Below are positions 8,089 to 18,306 of a DNA stretch of 64,000 bases, one piece after another. The notes under the pieces were generated by a model. That model made no database searches and was not told the origin of the DNA. It saw only the letters and a list, made by a program, of their open reading frames with translations. The stretch's first letter is position 1. Each line of letters begins with the position of its first letter. This stretch comes from Aromatoleum tolulyticum. GTDB lineage: Bacteria > Pseudomonadota > Gammaproteobacteria > Burkholderiales > Rhodocyclaceae. Where the stretch lies: assembly GCF_900156155.1 (NCBI RefSeq), contig NZ_FTMD01000008.1, positions 62,001 through 126,000 of the forward strand, in the 5' to 3' direction. The position numbers were made by a program, and so were the translations under genes.

Positions 8089-9954
8089 TCAGCTATTGCG
8101 CACATAGATGCGCTCAATGGCGCTCAGGATCCCCGCGGGGTGCAACCCGACTTGTTCGAACAGCTGGCTCTGGTCTCCATGATCGACGAAATGGTCCGGC
8201 AAGCCAAGCCGCAGCAGGCGGGGCCGGTGCGGCAGGCTTTCGAGCACGCGTGCGACTTCGGACCCCGCGCCGCCGATCACCGCGTTTTCCTCCAGCGTCA
8301 CGATCAGTTCGTGGTTGGCTGCCAGTTCTTCGATCAGTGCCGCGTCGATCGGTTTCACGAAGCGCATGTTGGCGACCGTCGCGTCGATCTCCTCGCCGAC
8401 GAGGAGCGCATTGGTCAGCAGGCTGCCGAAGGCGAGCAGGGCGACCTTCCTGCCCTGGCGGCGGATTTCGCCCTTGCCCAGGGGTAGTTCGGTCATCGCG
8501 CTCTCCGGGCGAACGTTCATGCCGCTGCCGCGCGGATAGCGCACCGCCGTGGGGCCGTTGTGCCGGTAGGCGGTGTAGAGCATCTGCCGGCATTCGTTCT
8601 CGTCGGCAGGCGTCATCACGACCATGTTCGGGATGCAGGCGAGGTAGGACAGGTCGAAGGCGCCGTGGTGCGTGGCGCCGTCGGCGCCGACCACGCCGGC
8701 GCGGTCGATCGCGAACACGACGGGCAGGTTCTGCAGCGCGACGTCGTGGATCAGCTGGTCGTAGGCGCGCTGCAGGAAGGTCGAGTAGATCGCGACAACC
8801 GGCTTGAAGCCCTCGCACGCGAGACCGCCCGCAAACGTCACGGCGTGCTGCTCGGCGATGCCGACGTCGTGGTAGCGCTCGGGGAATTCCTTCGCGAATC
8901 GCACCATTCCCGAGCCTTCGCGCATTGCCGGCGTGATGCCGATGACCTTGTCGTCGCGCGCGGCGATGTCGCACAACCAGTCGCCGAAGACCTGGGTATA
9001 GGTGAGTTTGCCGCCGCCCTTGCCGCTCTGGATGCCGGCACGGTGGTCGAAGCTCGACACGCCGTGGTAGAGGATGGGGTCGGCTTCGGCAAGCTTGTAG
9101 CCCTGGCCCTTGCGCGTGATCACGTGCAGGAACTGCAGCCCGTTGAGCTTCCTGAGGTTCTGCAGCGTGGGAATCAGGGCGTCGAGGTCGTGGCCGTCGA
9201 TCGGTCCGTAGTAATGGAAGCCGAACTCCTCGAACAGCGTGCCCGGCGTGATGAGGCCCTTGACGTGCTCCTCGACCTTGCGGGCGAAGTCGAGCATCGG
9301 CGGGGCGACGCCGAGGACCTTTTCGCCGGCGCGCCGTGCGGCGTTGTAGGTGCTGCCCGAGAGCATGCGCGCGAGGATCTTGGTCAGCGCCCCGACCGGC
9401 GGCGAGATGGACATCTCGTTGTCGTTGAGGATCACCAGCAGATTCACGTCGCTGGTGTCGCCTGCGTTGTTGAGCGCTTCGAACGCCATGCCGGCCGACA
9501 TCGCGCCGTCGCCGATGACGGCGATCGAGCGGCGTTCGCTGTCGCCACGGTCGCGCGCGGCGACTGCCATGCCCAGCGCGGCCGAAATCGAGGTGGACGA
9601 GTGAGCGGTGCCGAAGGTGTCGTACTCGCTCTCGCAGCGCCGCGGAAATCCGGAGATGCCGCCGAAACGGCGCAACCCGCTCATCGCCTCGCGGCGCCCG
9701 GTCAGGATCTTGTGGCCGTAGGTCTGGTGGCCGACGTCCCAGACGATGCGGTCATCGGGTGTGTCGAAGATGTAGTGCAGCGCGATCGTGAGTTCGACGG
9801 TGCCGAGGTTCGACGACAGGTGTCCGCCGGTCTTCGACACCGACTCGATCAGGAAGGCGCGCAGTTCGGTCGCAAGCGCATGCAGATCGCGCCGCTCGAA
9901 GCGGCGCAGGTCGGACGGCGAATCGATGCGGTGCAGCAGGGGGTACTGAGGCAT
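8089..9954 (-). CDS. dxs: 1-deoxy-D-xylulose-5-phosphate synthase
   Basis: First enzyme of the MEP isoprenoid pathway: condenses pyruvate and glyceraldehyde-3-phosphate using thiamine diphosphate. At 621 residues it matches E. coli Dxs (620). Motifs in order: [12 protein letters not shown] near the N-terminus, the ThDP-binding [17 protein letters not shown], the [10 protein letters not shown] segment, the transketolase-type pyrimidine-domain block [17 protein letters not shown] with its catalytic Glu, and [18 protein letters not shown]. It sits 23 bases after ispA, within an xseB-ispA-dxs operon seen in many proteobacteria. Confidence 0.98.
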   Translation of the reverse strand: MPQYPLLHRIDSPSDLRRFERRDLHALATELRAFLIESVSKTGGHLSSNLGTVELTIALHYIFDTPDDRIVWDVGHQTYGHKILTGRREAMSGLRRFGGISGFPRRCESEYDTFGTAHSSTSISAALGMAVAARDRGDSERRSIAVIGDGAMSAGMAFEALNNAGDTSDVNLLVILNDNEMSISPPVGALTKILARMLSGSTYNAARRAGEKVLGVAPPMLDFARKVEEHVKGLITPGTLFEEFGFHYYGPIDGHDLDALIPTLQNLRKLNGLQFLHVITRKGQGYKLAEADPILYHGVSSFDHRAGIQSGKGGGKLTYTQVFGDWLCDIAARDDKVIGITPAMREGSGMVRFAKEFPERYHDVGIAEQHAVTFAGGLACEGFKPVVAIYSTFLQRAYDQLIHDVALQNLPVVFAIDRAGVVGADGATHHGAFDLSYLACIPNMVVMTPADENECRQMLYTAYRHNGPTAVRYPRGSGMNVRPESAMTELPLGKGEIRRQGRKVALLAFGSLLTNALLVGEEIDATVANMRFVKPIDAALIEELAANHELIVTLEENAVIGGAGSEVARVLESLPHRPRLLRLGLPDHFVDHGDQSQLFEQVGLHPAGILSAIERIYVRNS

Positions 9955-9977
9955 GTGGATGTCCGGCAGAGCGGAAT

Positions 9978-10874
9978 TCAGAATCGGCGGTGAACGATGA
10001 AGTTCGCGAGTTCGTCCAGCCTGGCGGCCGCGGCACCGAAGGGCGCGATGGCGTCACGGGCGTCGGCAAGCAGCACGTCGGCCAGCGTGCGCGCTTCGGA
10101 CAGGCCCAGCAACGTGACGTAGGTCGGCTTGTTCTGGTCCGCGTCCTTGCCCGCCGTCTTGCCCAGCGTCGCGGTGTCGGCCTGGGCGTCGAGGATGTCG
10201 TCGACGACCTGGAACAGCAGGCCGACGAGCTTGCCGTAGCGGTCGAGGCGGGCCAGCGCGTCGGGAGCGAGCGGGGCGCCGCACTGCGCGCCGAGCAGCA
10301 CCGCGGCCCGGATCAGGGCGCCGGTCTTGTGGATGTGCATGAATTCGAGCTCTTCGCGCGTGAGCTGCTTGCCCACGGCGCCGAGGTCGATGGCCTGGCC
10401 GCCGGCCATGCCGCGCGACCCGGAGGCGCGTCCGAGGAGCGTGACCATCTCGAGCTGCACGGCGGGGTCGTCGTTCCCACGGCCTTCGGCGATGGTCTGG
10501 AAGGCGAGCGCCTGCAGCGCATCGCCCACCAGCAGTGCGGTCGCCTCGTCGTATTCGACATGCACGGTCGGTTTGCCGCGCCGCAGGACGTCGTCGTCCA
10601 TGCAGGGCAGGTCGTCATGGACGAGGGAGTAGGCGTGGATGAGCTCGACGGCACAGGCGACGCGATCGAGGCGCTCGGGGTCGGCTCCGGCGATCTCGCC
10701 GGCGGCATGCACGAGCAGCGGACGCACGCGTTTGCCGCCGCCCAGGGCGGCGTAGCGCATCGCCTCGTGCAGGCGTTGCGGCGCGATCGCCGCATCGGGG
10801 AGGATCGTGCCGAGGGCGGTTTCGGTGCGGTGCTGGACGCTTTCCATCCAGGCGGCGAAATGATTCCCGCTCAC
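9978..10874 (-). CDS. ispA: Farnesyl diphosphate synthase (short-chain prenyltransferase)
   Basis: Condenses dimethylallyl and isopentenyl diphosphates into geranyl and farnesyl diphosphate. The 298-residue protein (E. coli IspA 299) has [10 protein letters not shown], the first aspartate motif DDLPCMDDD with the two-residue insertion of bacterial farnesyl synthases, the lysine/threonine segment MHIHKTGAL, and the second motif VVDDILD. The start is the GTG at 10874, which overlaps the xseB stop codon as GTGA, a translational-coupling arrangement. The longer open frame upstream of it is antisense-like sequence within xseB. The FPP made here is the primer for IspB at 4.1 kb. Confidence 0.95.
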   Translation of the reverse strand: MSGNHFAAWMESVQHRTETALGTILPDAAIAPQRLHEAMRYAALGGGKRVRPLLVHAAGEIAGADPERLDRVACAVELIHAYSLVHDDLPCMDDDVLRRGKPTVHVEYDEATALLVGDALQALAFQTIAEGRGNDDPAVQLEMVTLLGRASGSRGMAGGQAIDLGAVGKQLTREELEFMHIHKTGALIRAAVLLGAQCGAPLAPDALARLDRYGKLVGLLFQVVDDILDAQADTATLGKTAGKDADQNKPTYVTLLGLSEARTLADVLLADARDAIAPFGAAAARLDELANFIVHRRF

Positions 10875-11116
10875 TCCGGGCTCCTCCTGTCTTCGGGGTT
10901 GTCGAGCGGGGCGAGCGCGCCGTTCTCGAGCTGGAGCACGCGCTGCTCGGCCGCCTGCAGGGTTTCCTGGCAGTATTTCAGCAGGCCGGCGCCGCGCTGG
11001 TAGTGTTCCAGCGCCTGTTCCAGCGTGATGTTGCCGGTTTCCATTTCCTGCACGATCGATTCGAGTTCGGCGATGGCCGATTCGAAGGATTTCGGCGAGT
11101 TTGCCGTCTTTGCCAT
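10871..11116 (-). CDS. xseB: Exodeoxyribonuclease VII small subunit
   Basis: An 81-residue protein. It matches XseB, the small subunit that binds XseA to form exonuclease VII, which degrades single-stranded DNA from both ends. Visible hallmarks are SFESAIAELESIVQEME followed by LEQALEHYQRGAGLLKYCQ, two helices forming a coiled coil. It is the first gene of the xseB-ispA-dxs operon; the GTGA overlap with ispA couples their translation. xseA is not in this window. Confidence 0.95.
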   Translation of the reverse strand: MAKTANSPKSFESAIAELESIVQEMETGNITLEQALEHYQRGAGLLKYCQETLQAAEQRVLQLENGALAPLDNPEDRRSPE

Positions 11117-11243
11117 GACTCGAAGCCGGGCCAGTAAAAGGGAGAAAAGTAACCGATCGCGCCACTGGCGGTCAAATTACTTCTCGCATAAAATGGCCTG
11201 CTGGTTTTTCCGAATTTCTTGACTTTTCATGGGAGGTTCGGGG

Positions 11244-12344
11244 GTGTCCGACCTTGCTTCCAAGGCCAAATTGTCCCCGGCGGTGTCTCAGTTGCCGGTG
11301 TCGGCGTATTTCGACGAAAGCATCTTCGAACTCGAAAAACGTCTGTTGTTCCAGGCCGGGCCGGGTTATGTCGGTCATGAGTTGATGGTGCCGGAGGTCG
11401 GCAGCTATCGGTCGCTCGAGTGGCTGGATCATTCCAAGCTCCTGTTTCGCAGCGGTGACGGTGTCCATCGGCTTTCGAACATCTGTCGCCACCGTCAGGC
11501 GATCATGCTCGAAGGTTCCGGCAAGGCCGAGCGCATCGTCTGTCCGATCCACCGCTGGACCTACGACCAGCAGGGCGAATTGCTCGGTGCGCCGCATTTC
11601 CCCGAAAACCCCTGCCTCAACCTGAAGCGCGATGCGCTCGAGAACTGGAACGGCCTGCTGTTCGCAGGTCCGCGCTCGGCCGCGGCCGACCTCGCCGGCA
11701 TGAACGTGGCCGGGCAGTTCGATTTCTCCGGCTACAAGCTCGATCGCGTCGAGATCCACGAGTGCAGGTACAACTGGAAGACCTTCATCGAGGTCTATCT
11801 GGAGGACTACCACGTCGTGCCCTTCCATCCGGGCCTGGGCAGCTTCGTGACCTGCGACGATCTGACATGGCAGTTCGGCGACTGGTACTCGGTGCAGCGC
11901 GTGGGGATCACCTCCCTCGCGAAGCCGGGGTCCGCGACCTACCGGAAGTGGCACAAGGCGGTGCTGGACTACTACGGCGACAAGCGGCCGGAACAGGGAG
12001 CGATCTGGCTTACCTATTATCCGAACGTGATGGTGGAGTGGTATCCGCATGTGCTGGTGGTCAGCACCCTGATTCCGACGGACGTGAACCGCACGACCAA
12101 CGTGGTCGAGTTCTACTATCCGGAGGACATCGTCGAGTTCGAGCGCGAGTTCGTCGAGGCCGAGCAGGCCGCCTACATGGAGACGGCGATCGAGGACGAC
12201 GTGATCGGCGAGCGCATGGACCGCGGCCGTTGGGCTTTGCTGCAGGAGGGGCGCAACGAGGTGGGGCCTTACCAGTCGCCGTACGAGGACGGGATGCAGC
12301 ACTTTCACGAGTTCTATCGCCGCATCATGGGGGAGCATCTCTGA
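11244..12344 (+). CDS. Rieske-type oxygenase large (alpha) subunit
   Basis: A 366-residue non-haem iron oxygenase. The N-terminal Rieske domain binds a [2Fe-2S] cluster through C81-R-H83 and C100-P-I-H103. The C-terminal catalytic domain has the mononuclear-iron motif LEDYHVVPFHPG (H190, H195, with E187/D188 as acidic partner). The layout resembles choline monooxygenase-type and other single-component alpha subunits. The substrate cannot be read from sequence. I choose the GTG at 11244 because GGGAGG lies 8 bases before it; an in-frame ATG at 11229 has no such site. No ferredoxin, reductase or beta subunit gene is adjacent. TAAAAT at 11189-11194 is a possible -10. Confidence 0.85.
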   Translation: MSDLASKAKLSPAVSQLPVSAYFDESIFELEKRLLFQAGPGYVGHELMVPEVGSYRSLEWLDHSKLLFRSGDGVHRLSNICRHRQAIMLEGSGKAERIVCPIHRWTYDQQGELLGAPHFPENPCLNLKRDALENWNGLLFAGPRSAAADLAGMNVAGQFDFSGYKLDRVEIHECRYNWKTFIEVYLEDYHVVPFHPGLGSFVTCDDLTWQFGDWYSVQRVGITSLAKPGSATYRKWHKAVLDYYGDKRPEQGAIWLTYYPNVMVEWYPHVLVVSTLIPTDVNRTTNVVEFYYPEDIVEFEREFVEAEQAAYMETAIEDDVIGERMDRGRWALLQEGRNEVGPYQSPYEDGMQHFHEFYRRIMGEHL

Positions 12345-12398
12345 TACGCGATGGCGGCGCATGGTGCGTTTCGGCACCGTGCGAGGCGCGCAAGAATC

Positions 12399-12424
12399 GG
12401 GTCGCCTGCGGGCGGCCCTTTTTT
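12399..12424 (+). terminator. Rho-independent terminator after the Rieske gene
   Basis: GGGTCGCC pairs with GGCGGCCC (one G-T pair) around a TGCG loop, followed by TTTTTT. It ends the plus-strand Rieske transcript and abuts the end of the convergent RND gene. Confidence 0.85.
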
Positions 12425-12427
12425 ATA

Positions 12428-15400
12428 TCAGGAGCGGCGCAGGCCGGTGTCCGGTGTTGCCTGTCCGTCCCGGACCGCGGTGCGACGGTCATGCTGTTTG
12501 CGCCAGCGCGCGAGCGCGTCATCGACGAGTGTGTAGACGACCGGAATCACGAGCAGGCTCAGGAAGGTCGAGGTGACCAGTCCGCCGATGACGGCGATCG
12601 CCATCGGCGCGCGGAAGGAGGGGTCGACACCGATGCCGAGCGCGATCGGCAACATGCCGGCACCCATCGCGATGGTGGTCATGATGATGGGGCGGGCGCG
12701 CTTGCGGCAGGCGTCGATCACTGCGTCGAGGCGGGACATACCTTGGTCGCGGCGCGCAACGATCGCGTACTCGACCAGCAGGATGGAGTTCTTGCTCGTG
12801 ACCCCCATCAGCATGATGAGACCGATCAGGGAGGGGAGCGAGAAGCTGCTATCCGCCAGGATGAGGGCGACGAAGGCGCCACCCAGCGCCAGCGGCAGCG
12901 CCGCGAGGATGCTTAATGGCTGCGTAAACTCGCGGAACAGCAGCACGAGGACGACGTAGATGCACAGCACCCCGGTGAGCATGGCGATGCCGAAGCTCGT
13001 GAAGAGGGTGCGCATTTCGTCGGCATCGCCGACCGGTTGCCAGGAGATGCCCGCGGGGAGCGCTTGCAGTGCGGGCAATGCGCGCACATCCGCCTCGACC
13101 TCGCCCATCGGACGGGATGTGAGTTCGATGTCGAAATTGATGTTGCGGCGCCGGTCGAAACGCGCGATCTCGGAAGGGCCGCTTTCGATTCCGATGTCGG
13201 CGACATTGCCGAGCATCACGTTGCCTTGGCCGCCGGGGACGGGCAGGCGTGCGAGGAGGTCGATGTCGCTGCGTGCGGCCTCAGGAAGCCGGACGACGAT
13301 GGGGACCTGACGCTCGGACAGGTTCAGCTTGGCGAGTCCGAAGTCGTAATCCCCGGCGGTGGCGATGCGCAGGGAGTCCGAGATTGCCGCCGCCGTGACG
13401 CCGAGATCGGCGGCGCGGGCGAAGTTCGGCCGGACGACCACTTCCGGCCGCACCAGGCTTGCGCTCGACGTGATGTTGCCGACGTCGTGGATCGTGCGCA
13501 GCTCCCGTTCGACCTGACGCGCGATCCGGGACAGCATCTCGGCGTCGTCGCCGACGACCGTGAATACATATTTTTCGCCGCTGCCGCCCAGGCCGACGCG
13601 TACGCGAACGCCGGGCAGGGAGTGCAATGCCTCGCGCAATTGCGCCTCGATCTGCTGTTTGCTGACCGTGCGTTCGTTTCGCGGGGTGAGGTTGATCGTC
13701 AGGGATGCCTTGCGCACTTCCGGGGCCCCGCCTGCCGTGAAGGCGTCGGTCCCGGCGGTGCCGCCCCCGATTGCCGTATACACGCGCTTGACGTGCTCGT
13801 TGCGCTCGAGGATCTCGCGCGCCTGCTCCGCCACGCGGTAGGTGTCGCGGAAGCGGCTGCCCGGCGGCAGTTCGACCGAAACGAGCGTCTGGGCGAGATC
13901 GTCGGGTGGCATGAAGGCCGTGGGCAGGAGCGGGATCAGTGCCAGGGATCCGGCGAAGAAGCCGAGCGCGGCGAGCATCGTCAGCCAGCGCCGGCGCAGG
14001 CAGGCGCGTACCCATCCAAGGTACAGGGTCGTGGGGCGGCCTTCCTGCGTCTGATGCGCCATCGGCCGCAGCAGATACGCCGACATCATCGGCGTCAGCA
14101 TGCGTGCGACGAGCAGCGAGGCCATCACGGCGAGCGCCGCGGTCCATCCGAACTGCTTGAAGAACTTGCCCGATACGCCGCTCATGAAGGCGGTGGGCAG
14201 GAACACGGCGACGAGCGTGAAAGTGGTGGCGATGACCGCGAGCCCGATCTCGTCGGCCGCTTCCATCGCGGCCTGATAGGGCGTCTTGCCCATGCGCAGG
14301 TGGCGCACGATGTTCTCGATCTCGACGATCGCGTCGTCGACGAGAATGCCGATCACGAGCGAGATCGAGAGCAGCGTCACGACGTTGATCGAGAAGCCGA
14401 GGTATTCGATGCCGATCAGCGCGGGTAGCACCGAGAGCGGGAGGGCCGTCGCGGCGACGAAGGTGGCGCGCCAGTCGCGCAGGAAGAACCACACGACGAT
14501 GACCGCGAGGATGGCGCCCTCGGCCAGCAGCCACAGCGAGCCGTGGTAGCCTTCGCGCACCGGATCGACGAAGTTGTACGCCTCGCGGAACGTGATGTCG
14601 GGGTGCGTCGCGGACAGCTCGTGGATGCGGCGGGCGACGCCCTCGGCGACCTCGATCTCGCCTGCGCCGCGTGCGCGCACGATCTCGAAGCCGACCACCG
14701 GTTTGCCGTCGAGGAGGGCGGCAGAGCGTCGCTCCGCCACGGTGTCCTCGAGCCGGCCGAGGCTGCCGAGGCGCACGTGGCGGCCGTCGCTGAGCACGAT
14801 GTCCATGTCCGCGAGTTCGGCGGCACTCAGCGCGGTGGCGAGCGTCCTGACGGCCTGCTCGCCGCTGCCCAGTTCCGTGCGCCCGCCCGACGATTCGAGC
14901 TGGATGCGCCGCAACTGGCGGGATATGTCGGCAACCGTGACGTTGAGCGCGAGCAGGCGCGCGGGGTCGAGCTCCAGGCGCACCTCGCGCGTGGCTCCGC
15001 CGACTCGCGTGATCTGTCCGACGCCGGGCACGGACAGGAGAGCCTTTGCGACGGTGTTGTCGACGAACCAGGACAGGGCTTCCTCGTCCTGCGTCGCGGA
15101 GCCGACCGTGTAGGTGACGATGGGCAGGCCCGACAGGTTGAAGCGCTGGATCACCGGATCGCGCAGATCGCTCGGCAGGTCGGAGCGGACGCGCGAGAAT
15201 GCGTCGCGCACGTCGTCGACCGCTTCCTGCGTCGGCTTTTCGAGACGAAACTCGGTGGTGATCGTCGCGACGCCATCCTGGATGCGGGTGTAGATGTGCT
15301 TGACGCCCTGCAGTGTCGCGATCGAGTTCTCGACCTTGCGCGCGACTTCAGTCTCGAGCTGTGCCGGCGCAGCGCCGGGGAGGCTCGCGCTCAGGACGAC

Positions 15401-15532
15401 GGTCGGGAGGTCGATGTCCGGGAAGTTCTGCACCTTCATGCGCGAGAACGAAAGCATGCCGAGCAGGCTCAGCATGATGAAGAGCAGCACGCCCGGAACG
15501 GGGTTGCGGATCGACCATGACGAGACATTCAT
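12428..15532 (-). CDS. RND efflux transporter, inner-membrane pump
   Basis: A 1034-residue proton-driven efflux pump of the HAE1/AcrB type. It has two repeats, each with a large periplasmic loop and six membrane helices. Seen in sequence: TM1 NPVPGVLLFIMLSLLGML, the pore-domain start FPDIDLPTVVLSASLPGA, and the proton-relay aspartate pair in TM4 (VIGILVDDAIVEIENI), then FTLVAVFLPTAFMSG. The C-terminal half has SIGLI-like SLPSLIGLIMLMGVTSKNSILLVEYA. The drug, metal or solvent specificity cannot be deduced. It follows its adaptor gene after a 10-base gap. No outer-membrane channel gene is adjacent, so it probably borrows a TolC-like protein. Confidence 0.92.
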   Translation of the reverse strand: MNVSSWSIRNPVPGVLLFIMLSLLGMLSFSRMKVQNFPDIDLPTVVLSASLPGAAPAQLETEVARKVENSIATLQGVKHIYTRIQDGVATITTEFRLEKPTQEAVDDVRDAFSRVRSDLPSDLRDPVIQRFNLSGLPIVTYTVGSATQDEEALSWFVDNTVAKALLSVPGVGQITRVGGATREVRLELDPARLLALNVTVADISRQLRRIQLESSGGRTELGSGEQAVRTLATALSAAELADMDIVLSDGRHVRLGSLGRLEDTVAERRSAALLDGKPVVGFEIVRARGAGEIEVAEGVARRIHELSATHPDITFREAYNFVDPVREGYHGSLWLLAEGAILAVIVVWFFLRDWRATFVAATALPLSVLPALIGIEYLGFSINVVTLLSISLVIGILVDDAIVEIENIVRHLRMGKTPYQAAMEAADEIGLAVIATTFTLVAVFLPTAFMSGVSGKFFKQFGWTAALAVMASLLVARMLTPMMSAYLLRPMAHQTQEGRPTTLYLGWVRACLRRRWLTMLAALGFFAGSLALIPLLPTAFMPPDDLAQTLVSVELPPGSRFRDTYRVAEQAREILERNEHVKRVYTAIGGGTAGTDAFTAGGAPEVRKASLTINLTPRNERTVSKQQIEAQLREALHSLPGVRVRVGLGGSGEKYVFTVVGDDAEMLSRIARQVERELRTIHDVGNITSSASLVRPEVVVRPNFARAADLGVTAAAISDSLRIATAGDYDFGLAKLNLSERQVPIVVRLPEAARSDIDLLARLPVPGGQGNVMLGNVADIGIESGPSEIARFDRRRNINFDIELTSRPMGEVEADVRALPALQALPAGISWQPVGDADEMRTLFTSFGIAMLTGVLCIYVVLVLLFREFTQPLSILAALPLALGGAFVALILADSSFSLPSLIGLIMLMGVTSKNSILLVEYAIVARRDQGMSRLDAVIDACRKRARPIIMTTIAMGAGMLPIALGIGVDPSFRAPMAIAVIGGLVTSTFLSLLVIPVVYTLVDDALARWRKQHDRRTAVRDGQATPDTGLRRS

Positions 15533-15542
15533 GGCCGGTGCC

Positions 15543-16682
15543 TCACTGCTGCGGCGAGGCGGCCGGCGTGGCTGCCGTTACCTCGACCAGATCGCCATCG
15601 TTCAGGAAGCCCACGCCGCTCTGGACAAAGTGTTCGCCGTCGGCAATACCGGACACGATCTCGATGCGATCACCGCGACGGCGGCCGGGCGCCACGCGTA
15701 CCTGCGTCAGCTTCTTGTCCGGGCCTACCCGGAAGACGTAGGTGAATCCATCGCGCAGGAGTACGGCCGATTGCGGCAGGCTCAGCACATGGGGAGTGTC
15801 CTGGGCCGCCGGGGTGATTTCGCCACTTGCGAACATGCCCGACTTCGCGGCGCTTTCGGCGAGATCGACATAGACGATTCCGTTGCGCGTCTGCGGGTCG
15901 ATCGATGGCGCAATGCTGCGCACACGGCCATCGATGGTTTCGCCGCTGGCCAGTTTCAGCTTCGCCGCGTCGCCGGAGCGAATCTGGCCGATATCGTCCG
16001 CCGCGACCTCCGCACGCCATTCGAGGCGTCCTTGCAGGATGAGGCGGTAGAGTTCCTGTCCTGCCTGCGGGACGGTTCCCATTGTCGCGGCGCGCCCGGA
16101 TATGAGCGCGTCGTCGGGGGCGAGGATGCGGGTCTGGCGGACGCGCAGTTCAGCCAGCTGGACGCGTGCCGCGGCGAGTTCGATGCGCGACTTCGCGGTC
16201 TGTTCGGCCGTCAGGTATTGCGTGACCTGCTGTTGGCTCATCATGCCCGTCGGCTGGAAGCGCCGGGCGCGGTCGCCGTTGGCGCGGGCTTCGGCGTGCA
16301 TGGCCCGCGCCTCCTGGAGTTGGGCGCGGGCCTGGGCGAGGTCGGCCTGCACGACGGCGTCGTCGAGGGTCACCAGTATCTGACCCTTCCTGACCCGGTC
16401 GCCGACGTTCGCGTGTACCTGCGCGATGCGCAGTCCCCCGATCTCGCTGCCGACGATCGTCTCCTGCCACGCGGCCACATTGCCGGTCGCGGGAATCGAT
16501 CGGCTCCAAGCGACCGGCTGCGGGCTGGTGACTTCGACGGTGAGGGCTGGCCGTGCAGCGGACGTCGCGGCGGTGGGGGGGGGCTGCGGCGTGTCGGCAT
16601 TCGGGGCGCTGCACGCCCCGAGGATGGCGAGCGCGGCGGCCGGCAACAACGCTGCCAGCCGTTCGGAATGTTGGCGTTTCAT
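15543..16682 (-). CDS. RND periplasmic adaptor lipoprotein (membrane fusion protein)
   Basis: A 379-residue adaptor that should bridge the RND pump to an outer-membrane channel. It begins with a lipoprotein signal ending in L-A-I-L-G-A-C (lipid-bearing Cys about residue 24). It then shows a biotinyl-lipoyl half motif (ATGNVAAWQETIVGSEIGG and GDRVRKGQILVTLDD), an alpha-helical hairpin rich in Ala, Gln and Arg (about residues 115-190), and beta-barrel domains. The start at 16682 (MKRQHSE) gives a proper signal peptide; the frame stays open 12 codons upstream. It is the first gene of a two-gene operon with the pump. Confidence 0.9.
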   Translation of the reverse strand: MKRQHSERLAALLPAAALAILGACSAPNADTPQPPPTAATSAARPALTVEVTSPQPVAWSRSIPATGNVAAWQETIVGSEIGGLRIAQVHANVGDRVRKGQILVTLDDAVVQADLAQARAQLQEARAMHAEARANGDRARRFQPTGMMSQQQVTQYLTAEQTAKSRIELAAARVQLAELRVRQTRILAPDDALISGRAATMGTVPQAGQELYRLILQGRLEWRAEVAADDIGQIRSGDAAKLKLASGETIDGRVRSIAPSIDPQTRNGIVYVDLAESAAKSGMFASGEITPAAQDTPHVLSLPQSAVLLRDGFTYVFRVGPDKKLTQVRVAPGRRRGDRIEIVSGIADGEHFVQSGVGFLNDGDLVEVTAATPAASPQQ

Positions 16683-16866
16683 CGCGGCAGGGGCTCCCCT
16701 GGGGCTGCTGGATATCACCGCTCCTCGCGTGACGCTGGGGGGTGATGCGTCTTGGTACGCAAGCGGCGTGTGGGCCGGAGAACTGCCGTACGACGCTCGA
16801 TAACGGCATATTTAGCCCTCTTGTGCGCGGCTTGGCAACCGCGCGCTGTGGCTCGCGCGGTTGTCG

Positions 16867-16893
16867 CCCCGCCATGGGGCCGTCATGGCGGGG
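16867..16893 (-). terminator. Stem-loop downstream of ispH
   Basis: A 9-bp perfect stem, CCCCGCCAT and ATGGCGGGG, with a 9-base loop, lies 10 bases past the ispH stop. No T run follows on the minus strand, so it may be an RNA-end stabiliser rather than an intrinsic terminator. Confidence 0.4.
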
Positions 16894-16902
16894 ACTGCGC
16901 GT

Positions 16903-17841
16903 TCAGGCGTCGGCCTGCAGTTCTCTGGGCAGCGGGAAGGTGACGCGCTCGGGAACGCCTTCGAGGGTTCGCACCGGGCCGCCGCCGAGTGCCTTGAGGC
17001 GCTCGATGACGGCATCGACAAGCACTTCCGGCGCCGAGGCGCCGGCGGTCACGCCGATGCGCTTCCTGCCCTCGAGCCAGGCCGGGTCGATGCCGTCGGC
17101 GTTGTCGATGAGATGGGCGGGCACGCCGAGCAGTTCGGCCACTTCGCGCAGGCGGTTGGAGTTCGAGCTGTTGCGCGAGCCGACGACGAAGACGATGTCG
17201 ACGCGCGGCGCCATGAACTTCACGGCGTCCTGCCGGTTCTGCGTCGCGTAGCAGATGTCGTCCTTCTTCGGTCCGACGATGGCCGGGAAGCGTTCGCGCA
17301 GGGCGGCAACGAGGGTGGCCGCGTCGTCCACCGAAAGGGTGGTCTGGGTGACGTAGGCGAGCATTTCGGGGTCGGCGACGTTCAGCGCGGCGACGTCTTC
17401 GACTTTTTCGACAAGGTGGATGCCGTCCTTCACCTGGCCCATCGTGCCTTCGACCTCGGGGTGGCCCTTGTGCCCGATCATGACGATCTCGCGCCCCTGC
17501 TCGCGCATGCGGGCGACTTCGATATGCACCTTGGTGACGAGCGGGCAGGTGGCGTCGAACACGCGCAGGCCGCGCTTCTCGGCCTCGGCGCGCACCGTTT
17601 GCGGCACGCCGTGGGCGCTGAAGATGACGGTGTTGCCCGCGGGCACCTCGTCGAGCTCTTCGACGAACACGGCACCCTTGGCGCGCAGGCTGTCGACGAC
17701 GAACTTGTTGTGCACGACTTCATGGCGCACGTAGATCGGTGCGCCGAAGCGTTCCAGCGCGCGCTCGACGATTTCGATCGCCCGTTCCACCCCGGCGCAG
17801 AAGCCGCGCGGGTTGGCGAGCAGGATTTCAGGGTCGTTCAT
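16903..17841 (-). CDS. ispH: 4-hydroxy-3-methylbut-2-enyl diphosphate reductase
   Basis: Last step of the MEP pathway: reduces HMBPP to IPP and DMAPP with an iron-sulfur cluster. The 312-residue protein has the three cluster-binding cysteines in [14 protein letters not shown] (C15), [12 protein letters not shown] and [11 protein letters not shown], along with the HGVP and SSNSNRL substrate-binding segments. The E of the TQTTLSVDD region precedes the third Cys as expected. It is the terminal gene of ribF-ileS-lspA-fkpB-ispH, 36 bases after fkpB, the same order as in E. coli. Confidence 0.97.
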   Translation of the reverse strand: MNDPEILLANPRGFCAGVERAIEIVERALERFGAPIYVRHEVVHNKFVVDSLRAKGAVFVEELDEVPAGNTVIFSAHGVPQTVRAEAEKRGLRVFDATCPLVTKVHIEVARMREQGREIVMIGHKGHPEVEGTMGQVKDGIHLVEKVEDVAALNVADPEMLAYVTQTTLSVDDAATLVAALRERFPAIVGPKKDDICYATQNRQDAVKFMAPRVDIVFVVGSRNSSNSNRLREVAELLGVPAHLIDNADGIDPAWLEGRKRIGVTAGASAPEVLVDAVIERLKALGGGPVRTLEGVPERVTFPLPRELQADA

Positions 17842-17877
17842 TATGGTCTCTGTGTCGGGGTCGGGGCGCGTGGTGCG

Positions 17878-18306
17878 TCAGAGCACGCCGATGATGTCCA
17901 CCTCGAAGCGGATGGTCTTGCCGGCGAGCGGGTGGTTGAAATCGACGATCGCGCGGACGTCGTCGATCTCGCGCACGAGGCCCGAGTAACGGGTGCCGTC
18001 CGGTGCGCCGAACTCCATGATCGTCATCGGTTCGATCTCCTCGTCGGGCATGTGTTCGCGCTTGACGTGTTCGACGAGGTCCGGGTTGTAGGGGCCGAAG
18101 GCCTGTTCCGGCGCCAGCGTGAATTGCTGGCGGGTGCCGACTTCGAGGCCTTCGAGCACGCGCTCGAGGCTCGGGAGGAGATCGCCGCAGCCGAGCTGCA
18201 GCGTCGCGGGCGTGCCCTCGAAGGTGCTGATGAGCGGCTGGCCATTTTCCAGTGCGATGCAGTAATGCAGGGTTACGAGGCTGTTCGGTTGGACGGTCTG
18301 CGTCAC
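17878..18306 (-). CDS. fkpB: FKBP-type peptidyl-prolyl isomerase, SlpA/FkpB type
   Basis: A 142-residue proline isomerase of the SlyD-like group. The FKBP half-domain flanks an insert-in-flap (IF) chaperone domain: VTLHYCIALENGQPLISTFEG, then LLPSLERVLEGLEVG and TLAPEQAFGPYNPDLVEHVKR, then the C-terminal VDFNHPLAGKTIRFEVDI. There is no metal-binding His/Cys-rich tail, so it is FkpB/SlpA and not SlyD. The start is the GTG at 18306, overlapping the lspA stop as GTGA. The same gene sits between lspA and ispH in E. coli. Confidence 0.93.
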   Translation of the reverse strand: MTQTVQPNSLVTLHYCIALENGQPLISTFEGTPATLQLGCGDLLPSLERVLEGLEVGTRQQFTLAPEQAFGPYNPDLVEHVKREHMPDEEIEPMTIMEFGAPDGTRYSGLVREIDDVRAIVDFNHPLAGKTIRFEVDIIGVL

